NCBI GenBank assembly: GCA_903813345.2
Contig: CAIIXF020000008.1
Span: forward strand, 3,855,341-3,919,340
Direction: 5' to 3'
Length of the DNA: 64,000 bases
Origin: Owenia fusiformis
Lineage: Eukaryota; Annelida; Polychaeta; Sabellida; Oweniidae
Shown: piece by piece, positions 48,644 to 62,328 of the stretch
Layout of the letters: every line of letters starts with the position of its first letter
How positions within the stretch are numbered: the first letter of the stretch is position 1
Translations under genes and position numbers: made by a program
The notes under the pieces: generated by a model
What the model saw: only the letters and a program-made list of their open reading frames with translations
The model's database searches: none
Told to the model about the DNA's origin: nothing

Positions 48644-51600
48644 TTGAAACTTTTTATATTTCTGGTATTTCCTTCACGTGTATAAAATTATCCAGAGATA
48701 TATATTTTAGAGCATGAAAATCCATTTTACTTAAGCATGGAAATGCATTTTTAACAGGTGGTTTTTCATGGACACTCTCTAAAAAATACATTGTAAAATA
48801 GGTTCTTGGAAATGCATTTTAAAATGTATATTTCATTTTTTGTATTAGCCAGGAAAAGAACATTTTAAAGCATGTGCATTTATCTATGGTAATGCATTTG
48901 GGGAGAACTGAATGACTGAGATGTATTTTTGATTTTTTTTTAAAAACCATACAATAGCAATAGTAATATACATGATTTATTCATTCTATTTTTTCATGTA
49001 CATACACAATATTTAATTATCATGTTGTACTGATTTCAAACAGATATGCTTTGTTATGAATTAATTCAGTGACTGATATTCTTTTCATGTTGAATTTTGA
49101 TACAGAAACAAAACTGAGACAATCATGTTTGCTGTATTAATTGATGTCATCACATGTTATGTACATGTACTCACAAGTATATTATTTTCAGTAGATATTT
49201 GTTCTTCAGTCTTGTCTTATTGAGAAAGGCATTCAACCGTGACATTTGGCAAATGGTATGTTGACAACTTATTTTTAATGAGATTGATATGAATGTATCA
49301 AAAGGCTCAAACTATGAAATTGTATGTTTTGTGTGAAGTAAAGTGCTAATTTTTTATAATCTTTTAAATGTAATAGGTACAATAATTCATATAATAACGT
49401 TTTATAAGTTAAAAATAACATTATTGTCAAACTAAAGTTCATATTGAGGAGGGAATTGAAAATCATGGTATTTTAAAACATCATGTCTGTTCATTTGACA
49501 AGTTTTATGATTTCTAAAAACCTTTTTCATAATATTTTAAGCTTTTCTAAAATACAAAAACTGACACAAAATATAGAATCAATATTCTTTGGCCTAAGTA
49601 GTTTTGATGAAAAAATTACTCTTGACTTGCAGTTTGTTTTGTAATTGCTGCCAAAAGTGCAAGTTTGAGAGAAAAGTTGACTTAAAGTAAACTGAGTAGA
49701 TATCTGGATATTGTCTTAACATCATGAGTTGGACTAAGTTCATGATTCTTCAAAATAATTCTCATTAATTTATAACAATAATTTTCTATTAACATGTGAA
49801 TTGACAAACATGTACACATAAACAGTTCAATTTGAGTTTAACCTGATGTCAGAAGTCTTCCTGCAATGTATGATACAAGTAATATTTTGAGTGGATACAA
49901 CCACTTCTTACTTTATGTAGGTCAGACTTTGAAGTCTTATGGGGTGAAAAACTTTTTTAAAACTTTGATTGTTTTAAATCTTTTATTTTAATGTAAATTA
50001 TAAAATGTGTTTTATTCATAACATTATTGAATATTTCCACATTTTGGGGGATCTTTAGTATGAAACAGGTGTTTGGAATATTTCATTGAGTCAGGATTTC
50101 TCATGAATTGAAGAATACCACCAAATTCTTAACTCCATGAACTTTTCCAGAAATATCCCATATATCCATGTACACCATGACATCTGCCTGCCGATCCTAA
50201 ATTATTTGGCAGTATGATTCTAGAATTTCTTTCCTTAAATGAGTGATATATTGCCAAATCATCACTATTGTAAAATATTACCTCTTCAGGAATATTCATG
50301 TAATAAATTCATAGTACAAGGTGACCCAAAAAGTGCAAACCATGAATAACAAGCACTGCAACTTTAATTCACATTAGGAAAATTACAATGGCACTATGGC
50401 TGTATTTCAGTTTTTACATGTCTTTCTGTAAAGGTCCATACATTGTACTTTCAAGTCTAACTAAGTAACAGTAATTTAAAAATGTATAATCATAATAAGA
50501 GGCTTGCTTATTTTGAAAATAATTGCTAAGAAAGATGATAAACCCAATTTATTTTTAGAAATTTGATGCGAGAGCATGCCTTAACAAAAATAGAATCTTG
50601 AATCTTTGATGCTGTAGGATTCTATCATTATTGACAAAAGTATTGGGCTGCATTTTTGAGTTGCCTTGTATTTTCATGTAGCAACCATTGTAAAATATGT
50701 CATCAAGCAACTATTATTGACTGTGCAATCGTGTATTATTATTCTGATTAATATATGAAATAAATAGAAAACAATAATAAAGTGTTTGTACACATGTAGA
50801 ATATTAGTTCTGTTTAATGGCACCCTTTGCGCTGTATTGTGATCAGTTTGCTTGGTGGCCGGAGAGGTAGGTGGGTGGGTGGGTGGTCATGTCGATGGGT
50901 GGGTGAGTGAGTGTTCCAGTGGATAAATCTTGTTTACAGGTTTCTGGCCAAACCATTTTAGGAATTCATGATCATCTGAAATTTTCAGAGATTTTTTTAC
51001 CTCAGAAATTTTAGAACTGATTCATTTTTGGACATTCTTGATAAATGTTTAAGTGGCCATTTTGGATTTTCTATCCAAGGCCCACTATACTTAATTTAGA
51101 AGAAAAAAGAAAAAATATCATTGAAACATATTACTCACACACTCGCTCTAATATGAAACAAAATTTGTTTTGCTTTAATATTGAACCAAGAAAAAAATAA
51201 CTCACATAGAAAAAAGCATTTGAAGTTCAGAGATCATTAGACATGCATGCACATGCTAAACAAAGTGCATGTTTTTAATTACTTTTGATTTAAAAGATGG
51301 TGACACTTCTATAAAAATGAATTTATCATGTAATACTTGTACAAGTACAAACAACGTTGCCATCTTTCAATGACATTAATAAAAACTTGATATATTAAGC
51401 TTGACAGATCGAAAATATTTTTGGATTGATTATTGTAAGCTTTGATGTGGTCCATTTGAGCTGCTGTTGGTCTCAAATGAAAGATAGGGTTCTTATCAGT
51501 ACATTGGACATTCTATAGAACTCAAATTAAAAGTCTTTATTTTGCCCCAAAACACTGAAAATACGCAAAGTGGGCCTTTAAGTCCTGTCTGTTGAGACTT

Positions 51601-52196
51601 GTCTACAGCTTTCCAGCCAAACTGGTTGAGGGATTCATCTAATATTTTCAGGAATGTTTCTGGTATAAACTGAAAAAATGTTCAGGTTCTTTATTTGGTA
51701 CTTACCAATAACTTATGTTTCATCTCTATCAAAGGCATTATGCTCCAGTCTGGGTAATTTTATTGAATGTGTTTTGCCTTTCTTACTTAAAGATGTCTGT
51801 AGGATGTAGACATATAGTGAAGTCCTGAATGATATACCATTAGTTATCTCTTGATTTCTAAATCACATGTGGGGAGGTTTCAGTTTATTGAACCAGTGAC
51901 CCTTTTCCATATAGCTTTGAAATCTCGTTGATGTCTCGTTTTTAGTGATTTACTCTTACAAAAAGGTCAATTGCAGACATAGTTTTAAGTAGGGGATAAA
52001 ATGCAAGAGCCAGATATGTTATAAGCACCAGAGTACTAATCAAAATAACCACGACTCAGCCATATGTTTTAATGAATTGAACAAAACAATAAACATGCTA
52101 ATATCATTAGTTCTTTGATAATAATTTTCTCATAAACAATTTAAAAGCTATGTATAACGCTGGTTATATCATTACCGGTTCAATAATTGTGGTAAT
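48644..52196. other. Intergenic, AT-rich with repeat debris
   Basis: No coding exon seen. At about 50828-51610 a G-rich tract (GGTGGGTGGGTGGGTGG) and a repeated CTTGTTTACAGGTTTCTGGC-like block resemble the element at 46518 in style. Around 50320 GGTGACCCAAAAAGTGCA looks like a single mariner-type end. Confidence 0.4.
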
Positions 52197-55003
52197 TTAA
52201 TTAGCTGGAAAACGAAGAACATTTGTTGCTTTAGTAAATCCATCATCACTTTTAACAAATGACAGTTGAGAAGAGCCTGTTCCATAGTCAGCATGCGTGA
52301 TAATGCCATTCCCTCCATGAGCTCTCAGGGGGTCGGAAAGGAAACGGATTATAGTTAAACCATCCATTGAACAGCGCCTTGGTGTCTTAATTATATAATC
52401 ACCATACACTAGAACATCTCCAGGATAAAGTGTCTTGTTATAGGTACCTCCTGCTGCCAGTTCACTGTGTATTTTTAGAATAAATAAAGTTTGGACAACT
52501 TCTGGTGCGTTTCTGTAATAGTGTGCCTTATTTCCCTTCGACTCAATAATCAAACGATATGGACTTTCTACCCAATAGTTAGGCAATGGAGAGAATGTGT
52601 AATCCCCGAGTGCTACATCCTCTCCATTGTAAATCTGATCATCAGTAACCAAGTGACTTACATCTATTCCAAACCTGATCTTGTAATAGTCAAGTGCATT
52701 TCTTCCTAGAGAATAAGGACAAGGAACATTGATATTTGTATGTTAAAGACGGATTTAAGCACAGGACTCAATGAATTGTGTATGTTAAGGACGGATTTAT
52801 GCCCAGGACTCCATGATATGTGTATGTTAAAGACGGATTTAAGCAGAGGACTCCATGATATGTGTATGTTAAAGACTGATTTAAGCACATGACTCAATGA
52901 TATGTGTATGTCAAAGACGGATTTAAGCAGAGGACTCCATGATATGTGTATGTTAAAGACGGATTTAAGCACAGGACTCAATGATATGTGTATGTTAAAG
53001 ACGGATTTAAGCACATGACTCAATGATATGTGTATGTCAAAGACGGATTTAAGCACAGGACTCAATGATATGTGTATGTTAAAGACGGATTTAAGCACAG
53101 GACTCAATGATATGTGTATGTTAAAGACGGATTTAAGCACAGGACTCAACGAATTGTAGATGATATAAATCACGTACGTTTTGTACGAAGACTTTGAATG
53201 ACGAGTGCATTAAATCATCATGACTCACTGAGTCATTTGCTTTAATTCGTTTTATACAATGCGAAAGATTTTGTATCACTTAAAGTATAATTCTTTTGCA
53301 AGGAAACTTTTCAAGGGTTTCCGAGGTTTGACCTGCATAAGCAACTGCCTTTCAATTCCTTATGATGTTTTAATAGGTTTTAATCACTCAACTGCGAAAT
53401 CACGAAGGTTATCAATTTCACTGAATCTAAAATTGGTCATGCATTCTGATTTAGAATTAAGAATGCAGATTATTTGAAACACTATGTTCTCATTGGCAGG
53501 ATTTTGATATACCATGCCTAGGTATGTCTGTATTGTATATGGAAAGTGAATTGGTTATTAATCAAAATAATAATACCTTCTTGTATAACCTGGCTCCTGT
53601 TTGTCCTTCCTGCCAACTTATGAATTTCAATGAATGTTTCGGGCCATGGTTGCCTTTTAGAGACCAATCCCTTGAAGTCCCCAACAAACACAAACACTCT
53701 GTCATACTTCTCAACATGTGCTGTACTATTCACTATACACTTGTTATTGTATCCTATTCTTCCATGACTTGTTGGCATTAATGAAATGCTCAGAACAAGA
53801 ACAAGTAACTCGATGTACCTGAAAGAATTAGTAGTTAAATAAATCTTAATCAATAGAAAAAAGTTTGCTATTTAGATTTCACCTTGTTGATACAATTCAC
53901 TGTTGCTAATAAAAGATTTGGAAAATATACTGGGTGTCCATGAAGTCTATTTACAAAGTCCTTTAAAATGTAAAGAGACTTTGTATTTTTGCTTGCGGTG
54001 TGATCAGTATCTATTGAATTTATTATTAAAAATGACTTCATTCATATATCCCATTTGAGTCCATGGAGGCAGGGTTTGTGTAAAAACCGGGTGACCGGGT
54101 ACTTAACATTCCTAGCAGGGTTAGGAATTGTTTTATTTATAACATTGGATCTGGACGATACATGTATGTTATTTTCGACGTCACGTTTTGAGGTTATTTC
54201 ATATCGTAAGAACGTTTTGACAACGTTAACTTTTAACGTTAAAATAACGTCGGTAATGAACCGATTTAGTGAGAACACAAAGTCTTTGTCATGTTTTTTT
54301 CACCAACAAATATTTTGATATTAAAAGCCTGATTTGATAACGTTGAATTTTAGCGTTTGAGTATGTCACATATGGACTAATGTTGTAAAAAATCAAACGT
54401 TCCTGTTTGTTATGTTTTCCACACTTATGAACTTTACGGACACGTTACAACAACGTTCTTTTTATACCATCAATAGATGTCTCATGTTTACGTTGCCTCG
54501 ATGTGTAAAGAACGAAAATGTGCAACGTCTTCTAGGAACTTATATGCTACTTAGTACTTATGCGCAACGTGACATGGACGTCACTGTTTGCTGGATCGAT
54601 TATTTTAAAAAGTGCTCTGTCTCGTATAGGGCAAACATATCGAATAGCAATGCACTCGGTAGGCTAAGTCTGGCAAGTCAATTCGCTACTATATATCGGG
54701 GGGAAATGTGGAACTTTGAAAGTTGGTAACCCTGCTAGGAACGTTAACCGAACAAGGCTGAGTATACCTCAACCCAACCCTTTACCTATCCATAAACGTT
54801 AAAGGAAAATCAGAATTTCGTCCGGCCATCTCCAGTTGTGTGGCATTGATGCTCTCCCATATTGAAAATAATCACTGTAATGAAACGGGTATAAGATAAA
54901 TGTGTCAGACTTTAAAAAAGAACCACTTTCACATACAATAGCTTTTAGGGAATAAAATCCCTAAAATGACTAGAATAAGATATTCTCACCCTATTTTGAA
55001 CAT
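52197..55003 (-). CDS. Unknown predicted secreted protein, copy A, 3 exons
   Basis: Exons in order of transcription: 54990-55003, 53577-53818, 52197-52705. They total 765 nt, 254 residues, with GT-AG introns. The tiny first exon (MFKI plus two bases) was chosen because it gives an in-frame start and a good signal peptide, MFKIGYIELLVLVLSISLMP, with cleavage near Gly24. The mature chain has sequons at Asn35, Asn78 and Asn175 and two cysteines, Cys32 and Cys197, that could form one disulfide. Conserved blocks shared with copy B are QIYNG, NYTFSP/DYTFSP, SPYRLIIESKG, AHYYRNAPEVV, LYPGD, GDYIIKTPRRCSMDGLTII and YGTGSSQLSF. I do not recognise a known domain. The ~1.2-kb first intron holds a TIR element and the second an expanded minisatellite. 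Exon 1 is inferred; exons 2 and 3 are well supported. Confidence 0.8.
52735..53155. repeat. 42-bp minisatellite beside the last exon of copy A
   Basis: Ten copies of a unit containing GTATGTTAAAGACGGATTTA at 42-bp spacing, starting about 30 bp from the exon 3 acceptor (52706). The minus strand is open across it (SLSPVLKSVFNIHI repeats), but a stop separates it from the exon, so I treat it as an intronic array. Confidence 0.9.
54103..54747. mobile_element. ~645-bp element with 21-bp TIR in intron 1 of copy A
   Basis: The ends TTAACATTCCTAGCAGGGTT and AACCCTGCTAGGAACGTTAA are imperfect complements (one or two mismatches). The interior is rich in AACGTT and ACGTT motifs and has no recognised transposase. 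A 105-codon frame at 54412-54729 has no recognisable homology. Target duplication not identified. Confidence 0.6.
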
Positions 55004-56219
55004 CCTCTTACTGAATGCGTCCTGTTTTTGACTCACTGGTTTTAATTATATTTATAAGAAAATCAATGGCATGATACATAAATATTAAGTTGAATTATTG
55101 ACACTTTATGCTCACTTAACTTGACTGATTAAACATCCATGAACAAATGATTATATATTATTGTCTAACGAAGGTTCAGTTACATCAAGAAGCTGTCTAT
55201 TAAATCGTCCAACCATCCATTCATCTGTTCCTCCATTTATTTGTTTCTATGTCCAGGTGATTACTTAAACTGGTTGTGGAGTCCAACCACTTCTTTCTGT
55301 AATCGGCCCTCGTAATATTTCGCTGAAGGTTTCAATTGTTTTGGAGGCTGTGATATTCAAATTATTGCATTAATGAGCCAATACCATCATTGTGTTTATT
55401 TTATGGCCACCGTTGTCAGAATAATTTATATATGTGTCAATTTCTTAAACAGCTCCATAATGTACTGTATGATAAAATTGCCACTGAAAAAGCTATTAAT
55501 TTCAAAAAATAGTTGTAAAACTTAACTTTCTGTGTCTAACCATGTTTTGTATATCCTCTTAAAGTTATGGTGGCATTATAACTATGGAAGTGTTTTTATG
55601 GAAAAGACATTTTACGATTTATGCTTGTCAATTATGCCATATAATATTATAATTTTGAAAAAAAGCTGCCATTTTGTTTGTGCTGTTTTATGTCTTTTAT
55701 TATAACTTACAAAGTACTAGATAGATTTTGTTCATATTTGATATGTAAATATCCATATAGATGGTTCAATGACTTTGGACACTTTGGCCATTAGGCTGCC
55801 ATTTTGCAAAATGGCCACCATTTTAATGTGTTTTATTTTACATTTTTGTAATGACACGTCGTAAAAAGGTGGCGGACTTGTGTTTTTAGGGTATCGCATG
55901 AATGTCACTTTAATTCTACTTTAACAATTATATTTATAATTTAACAAGTGCGTGATACAGGGGTTGCCATTTTAGTAAAGGGTGTAAATACGTTTCTGTG
56001 CTTGATACAGGGTATATTTAATGGAAAAGGTTAAATTATGATGTTGAATTATTGGTGTCTATCATATATTTAAGAACTGCCATCTATATATGAATATAAA
56101 GTTTAAATAACTAACGTGAACAAAAGATTAATGAGATTCTGATTGTTAGGTTCTGAGAATGCTGCTGCCATCTTTGAATAAACTCTAAATTATCAATGAT
56201 ATAATTATAATCTATTGTG
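55004..56219. other. Intergenic upstream of copy A
   Basis: It would contain the copy A promoter, but no strong core element is seen. A GCCATTTTGCAAAATGGCCACC palindrome-like repeat at about 55797 recurs in inverted form at 60830 (ATGGTGGCCATTTTAATGGG), so it is part of a dispersed family. Confidence 0.4.
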
Positions 56220-59100
56220 ATAACGAACACCTCCCAATCTGAATGTTTTTAACTGTACGGTGGCATTTGGATTAGACAGGTTTTACTGTATGAGTAATAG
56301 TAATACTGAAATTCAAAAAAATCTGAAGTCTAGTCTAGTCAATCTATTTTGGGAAATATTCTCAGCTATTTGAAATGAAGATCAACTTTGTAAGAAGTCT
56401 CTATAATTATTTTTTTAATTTATACAATAACATTATACTCAACTTTAGTTCAAATTCCAATGCTCTGGCCTTGGCTAATCAAAACAGTTCATTGCAATTG
56501 TTTCATCAATTATTATATTATTATATTAATATATCATAATTATTTCACATGCAAATACTGTACTGCCACTAATATTTGATGCTGTTATCTTTCACAATTT
56601 TGCAATTTTGAAATTTTGCGGATATCAATTTTCGCTAATTATAGATTTTTTATAATTTTGTATCTATTTCTTTCACCATCATATCATTTCTCAAAAAAAT
56701 TTCCAGCTTATTTGATTAAATGTTTTTAAAACCAAGAAATATGAATGAAACAGTACCTTCTTACCTTTAATTATTGCTATACCATGTACTTAAAGCCTTT
56801 ACATGCCACCTATCAGCTATCACCTGCTTCAAAAGCATAGGTGAAACTAAACTATTGAAATCAAGTGCTCACTTTAAATTTTTTTTATATTTTCTGTTTG
56901 GGAAAATCTGTTAGTTATCAGTTGCATTTTTGTCAGTCAAGATTTCTCTTCATCAAACCAAATCAAATCCAAGGAATGTTTAGTCAAATATCCAGTTGTT
57001 CAGGAATCGAACTCAATTCAAAGAATGATTAGTTCCATAGTGTAAACATATACAACTTTGAACAATATTGGTATCAGCCATTATGTTACATTAAAAAAAA
57101 ACAGAATGTAAAAGACTTTCATGTAAGCAGGAAATTTCTTGAAAGAATACTAAAGGTTTCGCAACAGAATTTAGACGGTCATATGTTGAATTGCAGAAAT
57201 TTTCTGAAAATGTAAGGTGTGTATGTTAGGCCAATGCATTATCTAAAGGAAAAGTACTCATACAGATGATAAAAAAAATTGGAGATTGAGACAGGGAAGG
57301 TGCAAAGACCCCATCAACATTTTTTTTCAAAAATGTTTTCCTGATTTTCAGTTCCTTCCATTTTTTTATAATGTTTTCACATTAATATGTTGCATTTGTA
57401 GACAAAGTTAACATACTAAAGAGAAAATATTTTCCTTTTAAGAGTTTATTTGTGTCTCCAAATGCAACATACTGATGCATAAAACATTTATAAAAATTGA
57501 GTAGAAGGGAAAATTTTAAATTCAACGAACATATAGGGCCACTGAGCATTTATTTTGCACAGGGCCTTTATTAGAAAGAACTCAAAATAAATCCCATTGG
57601 CTTTTATTAAGACTAAGAGGGAAATTGAAAACATTTTTCCAAGGGGACAGGCATTTATTAAGAGGGAAAATAGCTTTCCCAAGCCAGTGGGTGTTTATTT
57701 CGAGGCGTATTATCAATCGAAGAGTTGACACATGGCCTTCATATACTCATGCAATAGTATCTATCATCTCTGATTGCACACTTCTGTTTTACCTTTCAAG
57801 CATTCGATTTGGATTTTGGAATGTCATAAAGCTATGCGGTCAAAAGTAATCTTAATACTTTTTAGTGAAAATGCATTTATATTTTTAAAATGCAGAATCT
57901 TGCGAATGCAAAATCCTCGAAATCCGATCACCTCCACATCTGAATGTTTTTTTTAACTGGTCATGGTGTTTTAACTGGTCATGGTGGCATTTGGATTAGA
58001 CAGATATAACTGTATAAGTATTAGACAGATATTACTGTATAAGTATAATAGTATTACTGGAATTCCAAAAAATCATAACGCCTACGATGCTAGTAATATT
58101 AAGTGAAAATGCATTAATATTTTTTCAAAATCAAGAATCTTTCGGATGCAAAAACCTCGAAATCAGACGTTTAAATCTAAATGTTTTTAATTTGTAGCGG
58201 TGGCATTTGGATAAGACAGGTTTTACTGTATAAGTATAATAGACATTAATAGTATTACTGGAATTCCAAAAAATCATAAGGCCTATAGCAACAATCATGT
58301 GAACTTCAGGTCAAAATTCCAATGCTCCCTTGGCCAATCAAATCAGTTCATTGCATTTGTTTCATCACTGCTCTCAATATCATAATTATTCCACATGCAA
58401 ATACTGTACTACCGGTTAATTTGCGAGTTTAAATTTCATGAATTTTGAGAAACACCAATTTTGCGGCCATTAAATTTTGCGGATATCAAAGGTTTAACTT
58501 CCATTATTCTCTGAATCCTCAAAATTAATTTATCTTATCTACAGTAATTACACCTACCCAATATCATATACTTTGGATAAGATTTACAATATCTAGATCT
58601 TAGTCAATGGCATGTTGCACCTCAGCCTTTAATTGGCGATATTCGCGACTATTAATTTTCGTGATTTTTACACAATCGCGAAAAGCACGAAACTAAATTG
58701 CACGCGAAAAATATCGGGAGTACAGTACATTGAAACCATACACTCTTATATTTCATAAGAATTTGCAATCAAGCCTAACAAATCTATTGGCAAAATATTA
58801 GAAGGCCAGCAAATGTACACATGCTAAAGTGATGAAACTTTAATGAATTTTAATTTTGCCTATACTGAGATGTGTTAAACTCTATTTGGATTAGATTTAT
58901 TCGGCTACACCCTCTACTTACAGCCTTAACATGCCCCCTATCGGCTATCACCCGCTTCAAAATCATAACAGGTTCCTTTATATCTTCCTTTATCTTCTGT
59001 TTAAGAAAAGCTGTTAGCTATCAGCTGTATTTTTGTCAATCAAGATTTCTCTTCATCTGTGAATTACCCAGCGAGAAACCAAAATGGCAATTTTGATGGA
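56220..59100. repeat. Segmental direct duplication (~1.9 kb spacing)
   Basis: Blocks at about 56262-57010 and 58200-59060 repeat in the same order: GGTGGCATTTGGATTAGACA, AATACTGTACT, CAGTTCATTGCA...TGTTTCATCA, CATGCAAATACTGTACT and ATGCCMCCTATCRGCTATCA. A third partial copy of the first block is at 57975-58085. The copies are clearly diverged. No gene is seen inside. Confidence 0.65.
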
Positions 59101-59712
59101 AAGACACAAAGTACCAGTCAAAATCTCTGAAGATTTCCGGGCAAACAATGGCAGCTCTCCCAGTTAGGTTTTAGACTGTCTTCTCATATTTTGTCAATTT
59201 TATTCAATTTCAAGTATTGTTTAGAGTTGTGCGTTCAACATATTCGAGAAGTCAATAGCTATAATAAATCTGCAGATTTTGCTCGCATTTATGTAAGCTT
59301 TTCTCTTTTGACGGATACTTTGTGTCTTTCCTTGAAATCATGACAGGTGTTACGTGTAACTGATCTACTGAAATCAACTTCAAGTGCTTACTACTATCTC
59401 CCAATGTGAGCTACATCAGTGCTTTTTGTTGAGAAAATATGTAAGTTATTAGCCGCTTTTTTGCCGATCGGGATTTAAATTCTCTTTATCTGTCATGTAC
59501 CTAGCAAGATTCAGAGATTTTGACTTGTACGTCATGTCTTTCCGTCAAAACTTCCATTTTTGGTTTCTTGGTAAAGAGTAGCTTCTCAATGTATAATGAG
59601 AATTTGCTGTTCGGCACAGAAGCACCTTTTAATTTTTTTCGATTTTCGCAAGGAGGACACTAACACAATTTTGAAGCGGTTGATAGGGGGCTCTAAAGGC
59701 TGTTCTAACATA
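58900..59712. repeat. Large imperfect inverted repeat
   Basis: The left arm, about 58905-59145, and right arm, about 59508-59712, are complementary: CCCCCTATCGGCTATCACCC against GATAGGGGGC, and AAAATCTCTGAA against TTCAGAGATTTT, with TGGAAAGACA and TGTCTTTCC between. The centre also has a direct copy of part of the left arm (59335-59510). Confidence 0.6.
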
Positions 59713-61189
59713 TCAGTCACAGCCTCTGAAAGAGCTAGATCTAAGGCTCTAGCTTTAGGCTAGTCTAGGTCCTATAGATCTAGTAGTCTAGGCCTAGAGT
59801 CATAGCCCAGGCATAGGCCCGTAAAAATGTAAAGAAATAAAGCTTACAGCATGTTCTATTTAAGTGAATTTGACTCGTTATACATGTTCCGGGCCTATGC
59901 CTAGTATAGTCCCGCAGGACGAAGAAGATAGAATGTAAAAATCAAATTGAAAATCAAAATAATCGAACGAAAAAAAATTGAAAAAGTTGAAAATTCGATT
60001 TCGATTCAATTTGATTTTCTGCCATTATAAATGAAATACTGTACTTACCAACATGTTTCTCGGATATATATGTTGTTCTTACTTTATCTTCGCCGAAGAT
60101 CGATGTTTATTTATATATAACAATCGAATAATCGACATAATTCAAACTCATCACTACGACACAAAAATATATCACTTTCGAAACCATGTAAACTGCTAAG
60201 ATGACGTCATTTATATCCGGGATTGCTTTGCAAACTCCACACAACAGACTGTCCCAGCTTTTCTCCTGCTTTCTCCCGATGCAATTCATACATTACTCGG
60301 AGATTACTGTCAAACGTTCCAAGTTTTACAATTTTAGCACGTTTATTACGATCTAATTCCTGCCAGTATCAATGAATAAATCTATTGACCAACAGATTGG
60401 AAATATGTATTCCAGCGATACCCTCATTTTGACGAAAGAATGGTACAAATATGTCCACTATTTATCGAGATATCGTGTAGAAAAATTGAAGAAAGACATC
60501 GCTTAAGAAATTTCTATTTCTAGACTGAACTGTTCACGCTCGCAAGTGGCATCTCCATCTCCATATATGGGCAAAAAGGTGGAGTTAACAATAAGCAATG
60601 CAGGGATTGACACGATTGACACGAAGAAGTCACGATGAATCTCGCTTAAACTCCGCCCCTTCTTCGTGAAAAATCACGTGAATTCCGGCTTTTGCTGGGA
60701 CATATCCGGGCATCTCGGCTTCGAACCCAATCAGAAGTTTCAATTTTGACTGGCGCCGCATACATTATCTCAAGTCTCACCCAATATTTTTATGTATACG
60801 TTAAAAAGTAGTCCAGCGATTTTATTGAAATGGTGGCCATTTTAATGGGTGTTATTTTGCAATTTTTGGTATAATTGAAAAAGTAGTGGGAGGGATTTTG
60901 AAAAACTGCTAGCCATATCTGTTCGATGGTATTTGATGAGATAGTTGGGACTAGCCTTGCCCAAGTCGGTATTTTTTACTTATCTGATCTTGATCTCCGC
61001 TGATATTATGCTAAGTAATTCAGCGGTTTCGAGATTTCCATAATACCTACGCTGTCAGGGGTATCGCGAAACCTTATTTATTGACAAGATCGCATGGACA
61101 CGACGTGTGACTTCAGGCTGATTGACCAATCAAAACGTTATCGGTTTGATCGGTCTCTATTACTTATCTTGATTTCTATTATTATTCAA
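59713..61189. other. Intergenic; GC-richer promoter-like block
   Basis: 59720-59820 is a run of CTAGATCTAG-like low-complexity sequence. 60190-60760 is GC-richer, with TGACGTCA at 60200, an ETS-like CCGGAT, a GC box (CCGCCCC at 60655) and CACGTG at 60674. This could be a promoter of an unseen transcript. No coding exon is linked to it. Confidence 0.35.
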
Positions 61190-62140
61190 TGCTTTATTGT
61201 ACTAAAAATCCCTTTCGGGTAAGTGTACAGCAAATAATGATAGAATAAAAATTAAAACTATACATACAATTACAATAACATACAATGCAAATTTTACATG
61301 GCATATAATGACAATATAATGCGATTGACTGATCATTAGATATATATCAACCACTACTCTTAGGCTACATGTATATATTCATATTGTTGATATAGTTGAT
61401 CTCTTTTCAATTATTTCATAAAGGTATTTTGCAAAGGTGATACACATGTGACCCTCAGCATTAAACATATAGTAAGCCTTTTCTTCGGGAGTCAATACAG
61501 TTAGATTTGGGCAAATTGAGTTTAACGTATCAAAGTATTCATATCTGATTTTTTCCAATTTTTGGCATTCAAAAATAAAATGAGTTTCCGTATCAGTGTT
61601 GATTTTACATAATTTGCATTTCTTTGATCTCTCGGAATTATTGGTCTTGTATATCTTCCTCGCTCTATTTCTAAATTGTGTGCACTTATTCTTAATTGCG
61701 TCATAGATTTCCTATGTTCGGCGTTCTTTATTAAATCCAAATATGGTTCTTTCCCCATCGTTGTTTGATATTATTCAAAAATTCTAATTTCCCTTTATTA
61801 TCATTGACAGTTTTCTCCCAATATTTTATATATCTCTTTTCAAGGATTTTCTTAATATCAAGCGGTCTGTTATTCATGTAATTTGTATCTTGTGGTTGAA
61901 CATATGCCATTATTCTATCAATGTTATAGTACCATGATGGTTGATTATAAACTTTTGATAGTCCAATGCTATCTACATATGCATTAATTAGTAATGAACT
62001 CGTTCCTTCATTTTCTATATGATCTAAGTATTTAATTTGTTGGTAAAATATATTGATAAATAGAGGGAATCTAATTACATTACTCGTTTTTCTATACACC
62101 CCTAATATAAACTTCAAAAATATCAAAATTAAATTTTTAT
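61190..62140 (-). pseudogene. 3' fragment of a second, decayed LINE
   Basis: Two minus-strand frames (61731-62126 and 61522-61758) overlap with a shift and together form the C-terminal part of a LINE ORF2 after the RT core: NNIKQRWGK, SMTQLRISAHNLEIERGRY, RDQRN and then, in another frame, CKLCK...ETHFIFEC, the zinc-knuckle found near the end of many LINE ORF2 proteins. The 3'UTR-like AT-rich end reaches about 61190. It is heavily 5'-truncated, frameshifted and dead. It differs in type from the LINE at 35-37 kb. Confidence 0.75.
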
Positions 62141-62328
62141 TTTTTGTGGACCCCTGTCAAACCCCTAAATAATAAGTAAATGGTAATGTTGACAAGTGCT
62201 CAAAATGTGAAAACGTATATACAGGAATATATGTTTTATCATTTAAACATATCAAAACAATTGGCGGATCAACAAAAAACAAGATGATGTTAAAAGAAAG
62301 TGAACTAAATGTAACAATTATTTTTAAT

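Noticed and set aside
52706-53173. 155-codon minus-strand frame of SLSPVLKSVFNIHI repeats next to the last exon of copy A
   Set aside because: A stop separates it from the exon, the exon has a good acceptor, and copy B lacks the repeat, so it is intronic.
54412-54729. 105-codon plus-strand frame inside the element in intron 1 of copy A
   Set aside because: No recognisable domain, no splice context and unusual composition from ACGTT motifs. It is unlikely to be a gene.
60640-60760. A GGGTTCGAAGCC string on the minus strand resembling a tRNA B box
   Set aside because: No A box, acceptor stem or anticodon loop could be placed around it.
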